Positions 1-15,361 are shown, counted from the stretch's first letter. The stretch is 64,000 nucleotides of DNA from Aquarana catesbeiana (GCF_042186555.1 NC_133328.1:330454539-330518538), one strand, 5' to 3'. Notes: generated by a model from the sequence alone, not told the origin. A program made the numbers and translations.

Positions 1-3000
1 TAACTTGTAGTTTTAGCTGAACACTGTGAGCAGGATGCACTGCACTAACTTGTAGCTTTAGATGAACACTGTGAGGAGGACGCACCACACTAACTTGTAG
101 TTTTAGCTGAACACTGTGAGCAGGACGCACTGCACTAACTTGTAGTTTTAGCTGAACACTGTGAGGAGGACGCACCACACTAACTTGTAGTTTTAGCTGA
201 ACACTGTGAGCAGGACGCACTGCACTAACTTGTAGCTTTAGATGAACACTGTGCAGAGCTCACAAAAAAATAACTTGTAGGTTTAGCTGAACACTGTGAG
301 GAGGATGCACTGTGCTAACTTGTAGTTTTAGCTGAACACTGTGAGTAGGACGCACTACACTAACTTGTAGTTTTAGCTGAACACTGTGGGCAGGACGCAC
401 TGCACTAACTTGTAGTTTTAGCTGAACACTGTGAGGAAGACGCACCACACTAACTTGTAGTTTTAGCTGAACACTGTGAGCAGGACACACTACACTAACT
501 TCTAGTTTTAGCTGAACACTGTGAGGAGGACGCACCACACTAACTTTTAGTTTTAGCTGAACACAGTGAGCAGGACGCACTGCACTAACTTGTAGCTTTA
601 GATGAACACTGTGCAGACTTCTCACTACACTAACTTGTAGTTTTAGCTGAACACTGTGAGCAGGACGCAGTGCACTAACTTGTAGCTTTAGATGAACACT
701 GTGCAGAGTTCTCACTACACTAACTTGTAGTTTTAGCTGAACACTGTGAGCAGGACGCACTGCACTAACTTGTAGTTTTAGCTGAACACTGTGAGGAGGA
801 CGCACCACACTAACTTGTAGTTTTAGCTGAACACTGTGCAGAGCTCGCAAAAAAATAACTTGTAGGTTTAGCTGAACACTGTGAGGAGGACACGCTGCAC
901 TAACTTGTAGCTTTAGATGAACACTGTGCAGAGTTCTCACTACACTAACTTGTACTTTTAGCTGAACACTGTGAGCAGGACGCACTGCACTAACTTGTAG
1001 CTTTAGCTGAAAACTGTGAGGAGGATGCACCACACTAACTTGTAGTTTTAGCTGAACACTGTGAGCAGGACGCACTGCACTAACTTGTAGTTTTAGCTGA
1101 ACACTGTGAGAAGGACACACCACACTAACTTGTAGTTTTAGCTGAACTCTGTGAGCAGGACGCACTACACTAACTTGTAGTTTTAGCTGCACACTGTGAG
1201 GAGGACGCACCAAACTAACTTGTAGTTTTAGCTGAACACTGTGAGCAGGACGCAATGCACTAACTTGTAGCTTTAGATGAACACTGTGCAGAGTTCTCAC
1301 TACACTAACTTGTAGGTTTAGCTGAACACTGTGAGCAGGACGCACTGCACTAACTTGTAGCTTTAGATGAACACTATGCAGAGGTCTCACTACACTAACT
1401 TGTAGTTTTAGCTGAACACTGTGAGCAGGACGCACTGCACTAACTTGTAGCTTTAGCTGAAAACTGTGAGGAGGACGCACCACACTAACTTGTAGTTTTA
1501 GCTGAACACTGTGAGCAGGACGCACTGCACTAACTTGTAGCTTTAGATGAACACTGTGAGGAGGACGCACCACACTAACTTGTAGTTTTAGCTGAACACT
1601 GTGAGCAGGACGCACTGCACTAACTTGTAGTTTTAGCTGAACACTGTGAGGAGGACGCACCACACTAACTTGTAGTTTTAGCTGAACACTGTGAACAGAA
1701 TGCACTGCACTAACATGTAGTTTTAGCTGAACACTGGGAGGAGGACGCACCACACTAACTTGTAGTTTTAGCTGAACACTGAGAGCAGGACGCACTGCAC
1801 TAACTTGTAGCTTTAGCTGAAAACTGTGAGGAGGACGCACCACACTAACTTGTAGTTTTAGCTGAACACTGTGAGCAGGACACACTGCACTAACTTGTAG
1901 CTTTAGATGAACACTGTGAGGAGGAAGCACCACACTAACTTGTAGTTTTAGCTGAACACTGTGAGCAGGACGCACTGCACTAACTTGTAGTTTTAGCTGA
2001 ACACTGTGAGGAGGACGCACCACACTAACTTGTAGTTTTAGCTGAACACTGTGAGCAGGACGCACTGCACTAACTTGTAGCTTTAGATGAACACTGTGCA
2101 GAGCTCACAAAAAAATAACTTGTAGTTTTAGCTGAACACTGTGAGCAGGACGCACTGCACTAACTTGTAGCTTTAGACGAACACTGTGCAGAGGTCTCAC
2201 TACACTAACTTGTAGTTTTAGCTGAACGCTGTGGGGAGGACGCACTGCACTAACTTGTAGTTTTAGCTGAACACTGTGAGGAAGACGCACCACACTAACT
2301 TGTAGTTTTAGCTGAACACTGTGAGCAGGACACACTACACTAACTTCTAGTTTTAGCTGAACACTGTGAGCAGGACGCACTGCACTAACTTGTAGCTTTA
2401 GATGAACACTGTGCAGAGTTCTCACTACACTAACTTGTAGTTTTAGCTGAACACTGTGAGCAGGACGCACTGCACTAACTTGTAGCTTTAGATGAACACT
2501 GTGCAGAGTTCTCACTACACTAACTTGTAGTTTTAGCTGAACACTGTGAGCAGGACGCACTGCACTAACTTGTAGTTTTAGCTGAACACTGTGAGGAGGA
2601 CGCACCACACTAACTTGTAGTTTTAGCTGAACACTGTGAGCAGGACGCACTGCACTAACTTGTAGTTTTAGCTGAACACTGTGAGGAGGACACACCACAC
2701 TAACTTGTAGTTTTAGCTGAACACTGTGAGCAGGACGCACTGCACTAACTTGTAGCTTTAGATGAACACTGTGCAGAGCTCGCAAAAAAATAACTTGTAG
2801 GTTTATCTAAACACTATGAGGAGGATGCACTGTGCTAACTTGTAGTTTTAGCTGAACACTGTGAGCAGGACGCTCTGCACTAACTTGTAGCTTTAGATGA
2901 ACACTGTGCAGAAGTCTCACTACACTAAGTTGTAGTTTTAGCTGAACACTGTGGGCAGGACGCACTGCACTAACTTGTAGTTTTAGCTGAACACTGTGAG

Positions 3001-6000
3001 GAAGACACACCACACTAACTTGTAGTTTTAGCTGAACACTGTGAGCAGGACACACTACACTAACTTCTAGTTTTAGCTGAACACTGTGAGGAGGACGCAC
3101 CACACTAACTTTTAGTTTTAGCTGAACACTGTGAGCAGGACGCACTGCAATAACTTGTAACTTTAGATGAACACTGTGAGCAGGACGCACCACACTAACT
3201 TGTAGTTTTAGCTGAACACTGTGAGCAGGACGCACTGCACTAACTTGTAGCTTTAGATGAACACTGTGCAGAGCTCACAAAAAAATAACTTGAAGGTTTA
3301 GCTGAACACTGTGAGGAGGATGCACTGTGCTAACTTGTAGTTTTAGCTGAACACTGTGAGCAGGACGCACTACACTAACTTGTAGTTTTAGCTGAACACT
3401 GTGAGGAAGACACACCACACTAACTTGTAGTTTTAGCTGAACACTGTGAGCAGGACACACTACACTAACTTCTAGTTTTAGCTGAACACTGTGAGGAGGA
3501 CGCACCACACTAACTTTTAGTTTTAGCTGAACACTGTGAGCAGGACGCACTGCACTAACTTGTAGCTTTAGATGAACACTGTGCAGAGTTCTCACTACAC
3601 TAACTTGTAGTTTTAGCTGAACACTGTGAGCAGAACGCACTGCACTAACTTGTAGTTTTAGCTGAATACTGTGAGGAGGACGCACCACACTAACTTGTAG
3701 TTTTAGCTGAACACTGTGAGCAGGACGCACTGCACTAACTTGTAGTTTTAGCTGAACACTGTGAGGAGGATGCACCACACTAACTTGTAGTTTTAGCTGA
3801 ACACTGTGAGCAGGACGCACTGCACTAACTTGTAGCTTTAGATGAACACTGTGCAGAGTTCTCACTACACTAACTTGTAGTTTTAGCTGAACACTGTGAG
3901 CAGGACGCACTGCACTAACTTGTAGCTTTAGCTGAAAACTGTGAGGAGGATGCACCACACTAACTTGTAGTTTTAGCTGAACACTGTGAGGAAAACGCAC
4001 CACACTAACTTGTAGTTTTAGCTGAACACTGTGAGCAGGACGCACTGCACTAACTTGTAGTTTTAGCTGAACACTGTGAGGAGGACGCACCACACTAACT
4101 TGTAGTTTTAGCTGAACACTGTGAGCAGGACGCACTGCACTAACTTGTAGTTTTAGCTGAACACTGTGAGGAGGACGCACCACACTAACTTGTAGTTTTA
4201 GCTGAACACTGTGAGCAGGACGCACTGCACTAACTTGTAGCTTTAGATGAACACTGTGCAGAGCTCGCAAAAAAATAACTTGTAGGTTTATCTAAACACT
4301 ATGAGGAGGATGCACTGTGCTAACTTGTAGTTTTAGCTGAACACTGTGAGCAGGACGCACTGCACTAACTTGTAGCTTTAGATGAACACTGTGCAGAAGT
4401 CTCACTACACTAACTTGTAGTTTTAGCTGAACACTGTGGGCAGGACGCACTGCACTAACTTGTAGTTTTAGCTGAACACTGTGAGGAAGACACACCACAC
4501 TAACTTGTAGTTTTAGCTGAACACTGTGAGCAGGACACACTACACTAACTTCTAGTTTTAGCTGAACACTGTGAGGAGGACGCACCACACTAACTTTTAG
4601 TTTTAGCTGAACACTGTGAGCAGGACGCACTGCAATAACTTGTAGCTTTAGATGAACACTGTGAGGAGGACGCACCACACTAACTTGTAGTTTTAGCTGA
4701 ACACTGTGAGCAGGATGCACTGCACTAACTTGTAGTTTTAGCTGAAAACTGTGAGGAGGACGCACCACAATAACTTGTAGTTTTAGCTGAACACTGTGAG
4801 CAGGACGCACTGCACTAACTTGTAGCTTTAGATGAACACTGTGCAGAGCTCACAAAAAAATAACTTGAAGGTTTAGCTGAACACTGTGAGGAGGATGCAC
4901 TGTGCTAACTTGTAGTTTTAGCTGAACACTGTGAGCAGGACGCACTACACTAACTTGTAGTTTTAGCTGAACACTGTGGGCAGGACGCACTGCACTAACT
5001 TCTAGTTTTAGCTGAACACTGTGAGGAAGACACACCACACTAACTTGTAGTTTTAGCTGAACACTGTGAGCAGGACACACTACACTAACTTCTAGTTTTA
5101 GCTGAACACTGTGAGGAGGACGCACCACACTAACTTTTAGTTTTAGCTGAACACTGTGAGCAGGACGCACTGCACTAACTTGTAGCTTTAGATGAACACT
5201 GTGCAGAGTTCTCACTACACTAACTTGTAGTTTTAGCTGAACACTGTGAGCAGGACGCACTGCACTAACTTGTAGTTTTAGCTGAACACTGTGAGGAGGA
5301 CGCACCACACTAACTTGTAGTTTTAGCTGAACACTGTGCAGAGCTCGCAAAAAAATAACTTGTAGGTTTAGCTGAACACTGTGAGGAGGACATGCTGCAC
5401 TAACTTGTAGCTTTAGATGAACACTGTGCAGAGTTCTCACTACACTAACTTGTAGTTTTAGCTGAACACTGTGAGCAGGACGCACTGCACTAACTTGTAG
5501 CTTTAGCTGAAAACTGTGAGGAGGATGCACCACACTAACTTGTAGTTTTAGCTGAACACTGTGAGGAGGACGCACCACACTAACTTGTAGTTTTAGCTGA
5601 ACACTGTGAGCAGGACGCACTGCACTAACTTGTAGTTTTAGCTGAACACTGTGAGCAGGACGCACTGCACTAACTTGTAGTTTTAGCTGAACACTGTGAG
5701 GAGGATGCACCACACTAACTTGTAGTTTTAGCTGAACACTGTGAGCAGAACGCACTGCACTAACTTGTAGCTTTAGATGAACACTGTGCAGAGTTCTCAC
5801 TACACTAACTTGTAGGTTTAGCTGAACACTGTGAGCAGGACGCACTGCACTAACTTGTAGCTTTAGATGAACACTATGCAGAGGTCTCACTACACTAACT
5901 TGTAGTTTTAGCTGAACACTGTGAGCAGGACGCACTGCACTAACTTGTAGTTTTAGCTGAACACTGTGAGTAGGACGCACCACACTATCTTGTAGTTTTA

Positions 6001-9000
6001 GCCGAACACTGTGAGCAGGATGCACTGCACTAACTTGTAGTTTTAGCTGAACACTGTGAGGAGGACCCACCACACTAACTTGTAGTTTTAGCTGAACACT
6101 GTGAGCAGGACGCACTGCACTAACTTGTAGCTTTAGATGAACATGGTGCAGAGCTCACAAAAAAATAACTTGTAGGTTTAGCTGAACACTGTGAGGAGGA
6201 CACACTGCACTAACTTGTAGCTTTAGATGAACACTGTGCAGAGTTCTCACTACACTAACTTGTAGTTTTAGCTGAACACTGTGAGCAGGACGCACTGCAC
6301 TAACTTGTAGCTTTAGCTGAAAACTGTGAGGAGGACGCACCACACTAACTTGTAGTTTTAGCTGAACACTGTGAGCAGGAAGCACTGCACTAACTTGTAG
6401 CTTTAGATGAACACTGTGAGGAGGACGCACCACACTAACTTGTAGTTTTAGCGGAACACTGTGAGCAGGACGCACTGCACTAACTTGTAGTTTTAGCTGA
6501 ACACTGTGAGGAGGACGCACCACACTAACTTGTAGTTTTAGCTGAACACTGTGAGCAGGACGCACTGCATTAACTTGTAGCTTTAGATGAACACTGTGCA
6601 GAGCTCACAAAAAAATAACTTGTAGGTTTAACTGAACACTGTGAGGAGGATGCACTGTGCTAACTTGTAGTTTTAGCTGAACACTGTGAGCAGGACGCAC
6701 TGCACTAACTTGTAGCTTTAGATGAACACTGTGCAGAGGTCTCACTACACTAACTTGTAGTTTTAGCTGAACACTGTGAGCAGGACGCACTGCACTAACT
6801 TGTAGCTTTAGATGAACACTGTGCAGAGGTCTCACTACACTAACTTGTAGTTTTAGCTGAACGCTGTGGGCAGGGCGCACTGCACTAACTTGTAGTTTTA
6901 GCTGAACACTGTGAGGAAGACGCACCACACTAACTTGTAGTTTTAGCTGAACACTGTGAGCAGGACACACTACACTAACTTCTAGTTTTAGCTGAACACT
7001 GTGAGGAGGACGCACCTCACTAACTTTTAGTTTTAGCTGAACACTGTGAGCAGGACGCACTGCACTAACTTGTAGCTTTAGATGAACACTGTGCAGAGTT
7101 CTCACTACACTAACTTGTAGTTTTAGCTGAACACTGTGAGCAGGACGCACTGCACTAACTTGTAGCTTTAGATGAACACTGTGCAGAGTTCTCACTACAC
7201 TAACTTGTAGTTTTAGCTGAACACTGTGAGCAGGACGCACTGCACTAACTTGTAGTTTTAGCTGAACACTGTGAGGAGGACGCACCACACTAACATGTAG
7301 TTTTAGCTGAACACTGTGAGCAGGACGCACTGCACTAACTTGTTGCTTTAGATGAACACTGTGCAGAGCTCGCAAAAAAATAACTTGTAGGTTTAGCTGA
7401 ACACTGTGAAGAGGATGCACTGTGCTAACTTGTAGTTTTAGCTGAACACTGTAAGCAGGACGCACTGCACTAACTTGTAGCTCTAGATGAACACTGTGCA
7501 GAAGTCTCACTACACTAACTTGTAGTTTTAGCTGAACACTGTGGGCAGGACGCACTACACTAACTTGTAGTTTTAGCTGAACACTGTGAGGAAGACGCAC
7601 CACACTAACTTGTAGTTTTAGCTGAACACTGTGAGGAAGACGCACCACACTAACTTGTAGTTTTAGCTTAATACTGTGAGCAGGACACACTACACTAACT
7701 TCTAGTTTTAGCTGAACACTGTGAGGAGGACGCACCACACTAACTTTTAGTTTTAGCTGAACACTGTGAGCAGGACGCACTGCACTAACTTGTAGCTTTA
7801 GATGAACATGGTGCAGAGCTCACAAAAAAATAACTTGTAGGTTTAGCTGAACACTGTGAGGAGGACACACTGCACTAACTTGTAGCTTTAGATGAACACT
7901 GTGCAGAGTTCTCACTACACTAACTTGTAGTTTTAGCTGAACACTGTGAGCAGGATGCACTGCACTAACTTGTAGCTTTAGCTGAAAACTGTGAGGACGA
8001 CGCACCACACTAACTTGTAGTTTTAGCTGAACACTGTGAGCAGGACGCACTGCACTAACTTGTAGCTTTAGATGAACACTGTGAGGAGGACGCACCACAC
8101 TAACTTGTAGTTTTAGCGGAACACTGTGAGCAGGACGCACTGCACTAACTTGTAGTTTTAGCTGAACACTGTGAGGAGGACGCACCACACTAACTTGTAG
8201 TTTTAGCTGAACACTGTGAGCAGGACGCACTGCACTAACTTGTAGCTTTAGATGAACACTGTGCAGAGCTCACAAAAAAATAACTTGTAGGTTTAGCTGA
8301 ACACTGTGAGGAGGATGCACTGTGCTAACTTGTAGTTTTAGCTGAACACTGTGAGCAGGACTCACTGCACTAACTTGTAGCTTTAGATGAACACTGTGCA
8401 GAGGTCTCACTACACTAACTTGTAGTTTTAGCTGAACGCTGTGGGCAGGACGCACTGCACTAACTTGTAGTTTTAGCTGAACACTGTGAGGAAGACGCAC
8501 CACACTAACTTGTAGTTTTAGCTGAACACTGTGAGCAGGACGCACTGCACTAACTTGTAGCTTTAGCTGAAAACTGTGAGGAGGACGCACCACACTAACT
8601 TGTAGTTTTAGCTGAACACTGTGAGCAGGACGCACTGCACTAACTTGTAGCTTTAGATGAACACTGTGAGGAGGACGCACCACACTAACTTGTAGTTTTA
8701 GCGGAACACTGTGAGCAGGACGCACTGCACTAACTTGTAGTTTTAGCTGAACACTGTGAGGAGGACGCACCACACTAACTTGTAGTTTTAGCTGAACACT
8801 GTGAGCAGGACGCACTGCACTAACTTGTAGCTTTAGATGAACACTGTGCAGAGCTCACAAAAAAATAACGTGTAGGTTTAGCTGAACACTGTGAGGAGGA
8901 TGCACTGTGCTAACTTGTAGTTTTAGCTGAACACTGTGTGCAGGACGCACTGCACTAACTTGTAGCTTTAGATGAACACTGTGCAGAGGTCTCACTACAC

Positions 9001-9468
9001 TAACTTGTAGTTTTAGCTGAACGCTGTGGGCAGGATGCACTGCACTAACTTGTAGTTTTAGCTGAACACTGTGAGGAAGACGCACCACACTAACTTGTAG
9101 TTTTAGCTGAACACTGTGAGCAGGACACACTACACTAACTTCTAGTTTTAGCTGAACACTGTGAGGAGGACGCACCTCACTAACTTTTAGTTTTAGCTGA
9201 ACACTGTGAGCAGGACGCACTGCACTAACTTGTAGCTTTAGATGAACACTGTGCAGAGTTCTCACTACACTAACTTGTAGTTTTAGCTGAACACTGTGAG
9301 CAGGACGCACTGCACTAACTTGTAGCTTTAGATGAACACTGTGCAGAGTTCTCACTACACTAACTTGTAGTTTTAGCTGAACACTGTGAGGAGGACGCAC
9401 CACACTAACTTGTAGTTTTAGCTGAACACTGTGAGCAGGACGCACTGCACTAACTTGTAGCTTTAGAT

Positions 9469-10032
9469 CAGTGGTTCTCAACCTGGGGGTCGGGACCCCC
9501 TCGGGGGTCAAATGATGATTTGTCAGGGGTCACCGAATCCTGGGCTGTTCCTGAAGCCCACACCGCTCTCCCAGCCTTTTTGCGGCCGACCCGCAGCAGG
9601 GCTATCCTTGGAGCCTGTGACCTCCCCCCTGGGCTATTCCTGGAGCCTGCGGCCACCCACTCATCCTCTTCGCAGGTGCCCATTCAGTTCATGGTATGGC
9701 TGGGGGGCAGAGACTAGAGGTCAGCTGACTGGTGAGGAATGTGAAGTGGGAGGGACTGGAGGAGACCCTATCTCCTGATTTTGGCATAGGTGTCACTGCT
9801 ACGAGACACCACCAAGTCGGAGACACAGTGAAGCCAGAGACACAGTGAGTAACACTACCTGTGATTATAGTTGCCAATAAAAGGACTCAGGTAGCGCTAA
9901 ATGTCTGCGGGTTAGGGGCGCAAATTACTTGCCTTGCCTTGGGTGCTATGAAAATAATTTTACTGTTAGGGGTCCCGACAACTTTGAAAATTTTATCAAG
10001 GGGTCACGGCACTAGAAGGTTGAGAACCACTG
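9469..10032. mobile_element. Non-autonomous hAT-type transposon in satellite, copy 1
   Basis: A 564-bp element starts CAGTGGTTCTCAACCT and ends with the inverted AGGTTGAGAACCACTG, a 16-bp terminal inverted repeat. It is flanked by the 8-bp direct repeat CTTTAGAT (9,461-9,468 and 10,033-10,040), which is satellite sequence. Terminal CAG...CTG and 8-bp target duplication are hallmarks of hAT superfamily elements, close to the Charlie/Tip100-type termini GGTTCTCAACC. Small ORFs inside (up to 88 codons) show no transposase features, so it needs a transposase supplied elsewhere. Confidence 0.93.
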
Positions 10033-13000
10033 CTTTAGATGAACACTGTGAGGAGGACGCACCACACTAACTTGTAGTTTTAGCGGAACACTGTGAGCAG
10101 GACGCACTGCACTAACTTGTAGTTTTAGCTGAACACTGTGAGGAGGACGCACCACACTAACTTGTAGTTTTAGCTGAACACTGTGAGCAGGACGCACTGC
10201 ACTAACTTGTAGCTTTAGATGAACACTGTGCAGAGCTTACAAAAAAATAACTTGTAGGTTTAGCTGAACACTGTGAGGAGGATGCACTGTACTAACTTGT
10301 AGTTTTAGCTGAACACTGTGAGCAGGACGCACTGCACTAAATTGTAGCTTTAGATGAACACTGTGCAGAGGTCTCACTACACTAACTTGTAGTTTTAGCT
10401 GAACGCTGTGTGCAGGACGCACTGCACTAACTTGTAGTTTTAGCTGAACACTGTGAGGAAGACGCACCACACTAACTTGTAGTTTTAGCTGAACACTGTG
10501 AGCAGGACACACTACACTAACTTCTAGTTTTAGCTGAACACTGTGAGGAGGACGCACCTCACTAACTTTTAGTTTTAGCTGAACACTGTGAGCAGGACGC
10601 ACTGCACTAACTTGTAGTTTTAGATGAACACTGTGCAGAGTTCTCACTACACTAACTTGTAGTTTTAGCTGAACACTGTGAGCAGGACGCACTGCACTAA
10701 CTTGTAGTTTTAGCTGAACACTGTGAGGAGGACGCACCACACTAACTTGTAGTTTTAGCTGATCACTGTGAGCAGGACGCACTGCACTAACTTGTAGTTT
10801 TAGCTGAACACTGTGAGGAGGACACACTACACTAACTTCTAGTTTTAGCTGAACACTGTGAGGAGGACGCACCACACTAACTTTTAGTTTTAGCTGAACA
10901 CTGTAAGCAGGACGCACTGCACTAACTTGTAGCTCTAGATGAACACTGTGCAGAAGTCTCACTACACTAACTTGTAGTTTTAGCTGAACACTGTGGGCAG
11001 GACGCACTACACTAACTTGTAGTTTTAGCTGAACACTGTGAGGAAGACGCACCACACTAACTTGTAGTTTTAGCTGAACACTGTGAGGAAGACGCACCAC
11101 ACTAACTTGTAGTTTTAGCTTAATACTGTGAGCAGGACACACTACACTAACTTCTAGTTTTAGCTGAACACTGTGAGGAGGACGCACCACACTAACTTTT
11201 AGTTTTAGCTGAACACTGTGAGCAGGACGCACTGCACTAACTTGTAGCTTTAGATGAACACTGTGCAGAGTTCTCACTACACTAACTTGTAGTTTTAGCT
11301 GAACACTGTGAGCAGGACGCACTGCACTAACTTGTAGTTTTAGCTGAACACTGTGAGTAGGACGCACCACACTAACTTGTAGTTTTAGCTGAACACTGTG
11401 AGCAGGATGCACTGCACTAACTTGTAGTTTTAGCTGAACACTGTGAGGAGGACCCACCACACTAACTTGTAGTTTTAGCTGAACACTGTGAGCAGGACGC
11501 ACTGCACTAACTTGTAGCTTTAGATGAACATGGTGCAGAGCTCACAAAAAAATAACTTGTAGGTTTAGCTGAACACTGTGAGGAGGACACACTGCACTAA
11601 CTTGTAGCTTTAGATGAACACTGTGCAGAGTTCTCACTACACTAACTTGTAGTTTTAGCTGAACACTGTGAGCAGGATGCACTGCACTAACTTGTAGCTT
11701 TAGCTGAAAACTGTGAGGACGACGCACCACACTAACTTGTAGTTTTAGCTGAACACTGTGAGCAGGACGCACTGCACTAACTTGTAGCTTTAGATGAACA
11801 CTGTGAGGAGGACGCACCACACTAACTTGTAGTTTTAGCGGAACACTGTGAGCAGGACGCACTGCACTAACTTGTAGTTTTAGCTGAACACTGTGAGGAG
11901 GACGCACCACACTAACTTGTAGTTTTAGCTGAACACTGTGAGCAGGACGCACTGCACTAACTTGTAGCTTTAGATGAACACTGTGCAGAGCTCACAAAAA
12001 AATAACTTGTAGGTTTAGCTGAACACTGTGAGGAGGATGCACTGTGCTAACTTGTAGTTTTAGCTGAACACTGTGAGCAGGACGCACTGCACTAACTTGT
12101 AGCTTTAGATGAACACTGTGCAGAGGTCTCACTACACTAACTTGTAGTTTTAGCTGAACGCTGTGGGCAGGACGCACTGCACTAACTTGTAGTTTTAGCT
12201 GAACACTGTGAGGAAGACGCACCACACTAACTTGTAGTTTTAGCTGAACACTGTGAGCAGGACGCACTGCACTAACTTGTAGCTTTAGCTGAAAACTGTG
12301 AGGAGGACGCACCACACTAACTTGTAGTTTTAGCTGAACACTGTGAGCAGGACGCACTGCACTAACTTGTAGCTTTAGATGAACACTGTGAGGAGGACGC
12401 ACCACACTAACTTGTAGTTTTAGCGGAACACTGTGAGCAGGACGCACTGCACTAACTTGTAGTTTTAGCTGAACACTGTGAGGAGGACGCACCACACTAA
12501 CTTGTAGTTTTAGCTGAACACTGTGAGCAGGACGCACTGCACTAACTTGTAGCTTTAGATGAACACTGTGCAGAGCTCACAAAAAAATAACTTGTAGGTT
12601 TAGCTGAACACTGTGAGGAGGATGCACTGTGCTAACTTGTAGTTTTAGCTGAACACTGTGAGCAGGACGCACTGCACTAACTTGTAGCTTTAGATGAACA
12701 CTGTGCAGAGGTCTCACTACACTAACTTGTAGTTTTAGCTGAACGCTGTGGGCAGGACGCACTGCACTAACTTGTAGTTTTAGCTGAACACTGTGAGGAA
12801 GACGCACCACACTAACTTGTAGTTTTAGCTGAACACTGTGAGCAGGACACACTACACTAACTTCTAGTTTTAGCTGAACACTGTGAGGAGGACGCACCTC
12901 ACTAACTTTTAGTTTTAGCTGAACACTGTGAGCAGGACGCACTGCACTAACTTGTAGCTTTAGATGAACACTGTGCAGAGTTCTCACTACACTAACTTGT

Positions 13001-13190
13001 AGTTTTAGCTGAACACTGTGAGCAGGACGCACTGCACTAACTTGTAGCTTTAGATGAACACTGTGCAGAGTTCTCACTACACTAACTTGTAGTTTTAGCT
13101 GAACACTGTGAGGAGGACGCACCACACTAACTTGTAGTTTTAGCTGAACACTGTGAGCAGGACGCACTGCACTAACTTGTAGCTTTAGAT

Positions 13191-13754
13191 CAGTGGTTCT
13201 CAACCTGGGGGTCGGGACCCCCTCGGGGGTCAAATGATGATTTGTCAGGGGTCACCGAATCCTGGGCTGTTCCTGAAGCCCACACCGCTCTCCCAGCCTT
13301 TTTGCGGCCGACCCGCAGCAGGGCTATCCTTGGAGCCTGTGACCTCCCCCCTGGGCTATTCCTGGAGCCTGCGGCCACCCACTCATCCTCTTCGCAGGTG
13401 CCCATTCAGTTCATGGTATGGCTGGGGGGCAGAGACTAGAGGTCAGCTGACTGGTGAGGAATGTGAAGTGGGAGGGACTGGAGGAGACCCTATCTCCTGA
13501 TTTTGGCATAGGTGTCACTGCTACGAGACACCACCAAGTCGGAGACACAGTGAAGCCAGAGACACAGTGAGTAACACTACCTGTGATTATAGTTGCCAAT
13601 AAAAGGACTCAGGTAGCGCTAAATGTCTGCGGGTTAGGGGCGCAAATTACTTGCCTTGCCTTGGGTGCTATGAAAATAATTTTACTGTTAGGGGTCCCGA
13701 CAACTTTGAAAATTTTATCAAGGGGTCACGGCACTAGAAGGTTGAGAACCACTG
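13191..13754. mobile_element. Non-autonomous hAT-type transposon in satellite, copy 2
   Basis: Same 564-bp element as at 9,469, with the same ends and the same CTTTAGAT duplication (13,183-13,190 and 13,755-13,762). I saw no difference from copy 1 by eye. Both satellite flanks also match copy 1, so this copy arose by duplication of the array segment and not by a second insertion. Confidence 0.93.
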
Positions 13755-14797
13755 CTTTAGATGAACACTGTGAGGAGGACGCACCACACTAACTTGTAGT
13801 TTTAGCGGAACACTGTGAGCAGGACGCACTGCACTAACTTGTAGTTTTAGCTGAACACTGTGAGGAGGACGCACCACACTAACTTGTAGTTTTAGCTGAA
13901 CACTGTGAGCAGGACGCACTGCACTAACTTGTAGCTTTAGATGAACACTGTGCAGAGCTTACAAAAAAATAACTTGTAGGTTTAGCTGAACACTGTGAGG
14001 AGGATGCACTGTACTAACTTGTAGTTTTAGCTGAACACTGTGAGCAGGACGCACTGCACTAAATTGTAGCTTTAGATGAACACTGTGCAGAGGTCTCACT
14101 ACACTAACTTGTAGTTTTAGCTGAACGCTGTGTGCAGGACGCACTGCACTAACTTGTAGTTTTAGCTGAACACTGTGAGGAAGACGCACCACACTAACTT
14201 GTAGTTTTAGCTGAACACTGTGAGCAGGACACACTACACTAACTTCTAGTTTTAGCTGAACACTGTGAGGAGGACGCACCTCACTAACTTTTAGTTTTAG
14301 CTGAACACTGTGAGCAGGACGCACTGCACTAACTTGTAGTTTTAGATGAACACTGTGCAGAGTTCTCACTACACTAACTTGTAGTTTTAGCTGAACACTG
14401 TGAGCAGGACGCACTGCACTAACTTGTAGTTTTAGCTGAACACTGTGAGGAGGACGCACCACACTAACTTGTAGTTTTAGCTGATCACTGTGAGCAGGAC
14501 GCACTGCACTAACTTGTAGTTTTAGCTGAACACTGTGAGGAGGACGCACCACACTAACTTGTAGTTTTAGCTGAACACTGTGAGCAGGACGCACTGCACT
14601 AACTTGTAGCTTTAGATGAACACTGTGCAGAGCTCGCAAAAAAATAACTTGTAGGTTTAGCTGAACACTGTGAGGAGGATGCACTGTGCTAACTTGTAGC
14701 TTTAGATGAACACTGTGCAGAAGTCTCACTACACTAACTTGTAGTTTTAGCTGAACACTGTGGGCAGGACGCACTGCACTAACTTGTAGCTTTAGAT

Positions 14798-15361
14798 CAG
14801 TGGTTCTCAACCTGGGGGTCGGGACCCCCTCGGGGGTCAAATGATGATTTGTCAGGGGTCACCGAATCCTGGGCTGTTCCTGAAGCCCACACCGCTCTCC
14901 CAGCCTTTTTGCGGCCGACCCGCAGCAGGGCTATCCTTGGAGCCTGTGACCTCCCCCCTGGGCTATTCCTGGAGCCTGCGGCCACCCACTCATCCTCTTC
15001 GCAGGTGCCCATTCAGTTCATGGTATGGCTGGGGGGCAGAGACTAGAGGTCAGCTGACTGGTGAGGAATGTGAAGTGGGAGGGACTGGAGGAGACCCTAT
15101 CTCCTGATTTTGGCATAGGTGTCACTGCTACGAGACACCACCAAGTCGGAGACACAGTGAAGCCAGAGACACAGTGAGTAACACTACCTGTGATTATAGT
15201 TGCCAATAAAAGGACTCAGGTAGCGCTAAATGTCTGCGGGTTAGGGGCGCAAATTACTTGCCTTGCCTTGGGTGCTATGAAAATAATTTTACTGTTAGGG
15301 GTCCCGACAACTTTGAAAATTTTATCAAGGGGTCACGGCACTAGAAGGTTGAGAACCACTG
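14798..15361. mobile_element. Non-autonomous hAT-type transposon in satellite, copy 3
   Basis: Third 564-bp copy, ends and CTTTAGAT duplication as in the other two (14,790-14,797 and 15,362-15,369). Its right flank matches the right flank of copies 1 and 2. Its left flank differs: the satellite just upstream has the CAGAAGTCTC and GGGCAGGACG monomers. That places a recombination breakpoint at or just left of the transposon. Confidence 0.93.

Larger units (their letters stand above)
7780..14542. repeat. Large higher-order duplication inside the satellite, offset 3,722 bp
   Basis: About 7,780-10,820 matches about 11,500-14,542 at a constant offset of 3,722 bp. Shared rare variants prove the copy relationship: the GATGAACATGG monomer at 7,801 and 11,523, the GAGGACGACG monomer near 7,995 and 11,717, and the AGCTTACAAAAAAA punctuation at 10,236 and 13,958. 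Removing the embedded 572 bp (transposon plus target duplication) leaves 3,150 bp, exactly 70 monomers. A few point differences (for example CTCACTGCAC near 8,360) show that it is not an exact sequence copy. Unequal exchange or replication-based amplification is the likely cause. Confidence 0.85.

Noticed and set aside
9468..9877. Short ORFs of 62-88 codons inside the 564-bp element
   Set aside because: They occur on both strands of a non-autonomous transposon and show no transposase motifs.
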